Positions 17,252 to 17,331 of a stretch of DNA of 17,331 nt are shown here, piece after piece (within the stretch, counting starts at the first letter, position 1; every line of letters begins with the position of its first letter). Source of the DNA: Chromera velia (Eukaryota; Sar; Chromeraceae); assembly GCA_018398765.1 (NCBI GenBank), contig JAHBMJ010002629.1, positions 1 through 17,331 on the forward strand, given 5' to 3'. A model generated the notes under the pieces. The model made no database searches and was not told the origin of the DNA. It worked only from the letters and a program-made list of their open reading frames with translations. The translations under genes and the position numbers were made by a program.

Positions 17252-17331
17252 GATCCTATGTTGTCTGTGCACAAATGTGTCGGTAGGAGCACACGGTCAA
17301 TCTACCATAATCCAGTACAATCCAACAGGCT
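17252..17331 (+). other. Window end, no assignment
   Basis: Eighty bases after the copy 2 stop codon. I could not align them convincingly with the part of copy 1 that should follow, so copy 2 may be truncated or frameshifted here. Confidence 0.4.

Overview
This looks like a gene-poor, repeat-dense stretch of a nuclear eukaryotic genome. I see no bacterial operon structure, no rRNA or tRNA gene and no intact long host gene. The content is satellite-like tandem arrays, long tetranucleotide and GA microsatellites, short interspersed repeats and decayed retroelement coding sequence. The host is not identifiable from sequence alone. High density of the palindrome GCATGC, mixed base composition and a protist-flavoured reverse transcriptase (RT) fit a protist such as a coccidian or other alveolate, or an alga, but this is a weak inference.

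Layout. 1-530: single-copy sequence with one weak minus-strand exon candidate. 531-1140: (CACT)n and then (CAGA)n microsatellites. 1145-2194: satellite array of about 206 bp units, cleaner toward its right end. 2195-3542: a second, unrelated array of exactly seven units of about 190 bp. 3543-4075: (CTGA)n, a degenerate extra unit and mixed tetranucleotides. 4080-5110: mostly featureless. 5260-6180: a 61-bp minisatellite running into a long GA/GACA tract. 6190-7140: AT-rich and unassigned. 7145-7808: a 664-bp inverted-repeat (foldback-type) unit. 7980-9900: a two-copy 240-bp tandem repeat and three copies of a 165-bp repeat ending in a perfect hairpin.

10398-17331 is the informative part: two partial copies of one retroelement family, head to tail on the plus strand. 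Copy 1 (10398 to about 15990) has a 336-bp leading repeat, two unrecognised accessory coding blocks (11022-11810 and 12345-13092) and a frameshifted RT gene (13004-15806). The RT shows a DKG-like N-terminal motif, the motif A aspartate, GFPQGSP and YMDD. Copy 2 (16002 to window end) repeats the leader and goes almost straight into the start of the RT reading frame, lacking the accessory blocks. The DKG-like motif, tandem arrangement and leader acting as a direct repeat suggest a Penelope-like element without a visible GIY-YIG endonuclease, but assignment to another protist non-LTR family is not excluded.

Both copies keep the same overlap between the end of the accessory reading frame and the start of the RT frame, and both show strongly transition-biased decay in the leader. 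These are the strongest leads for something undescribed.
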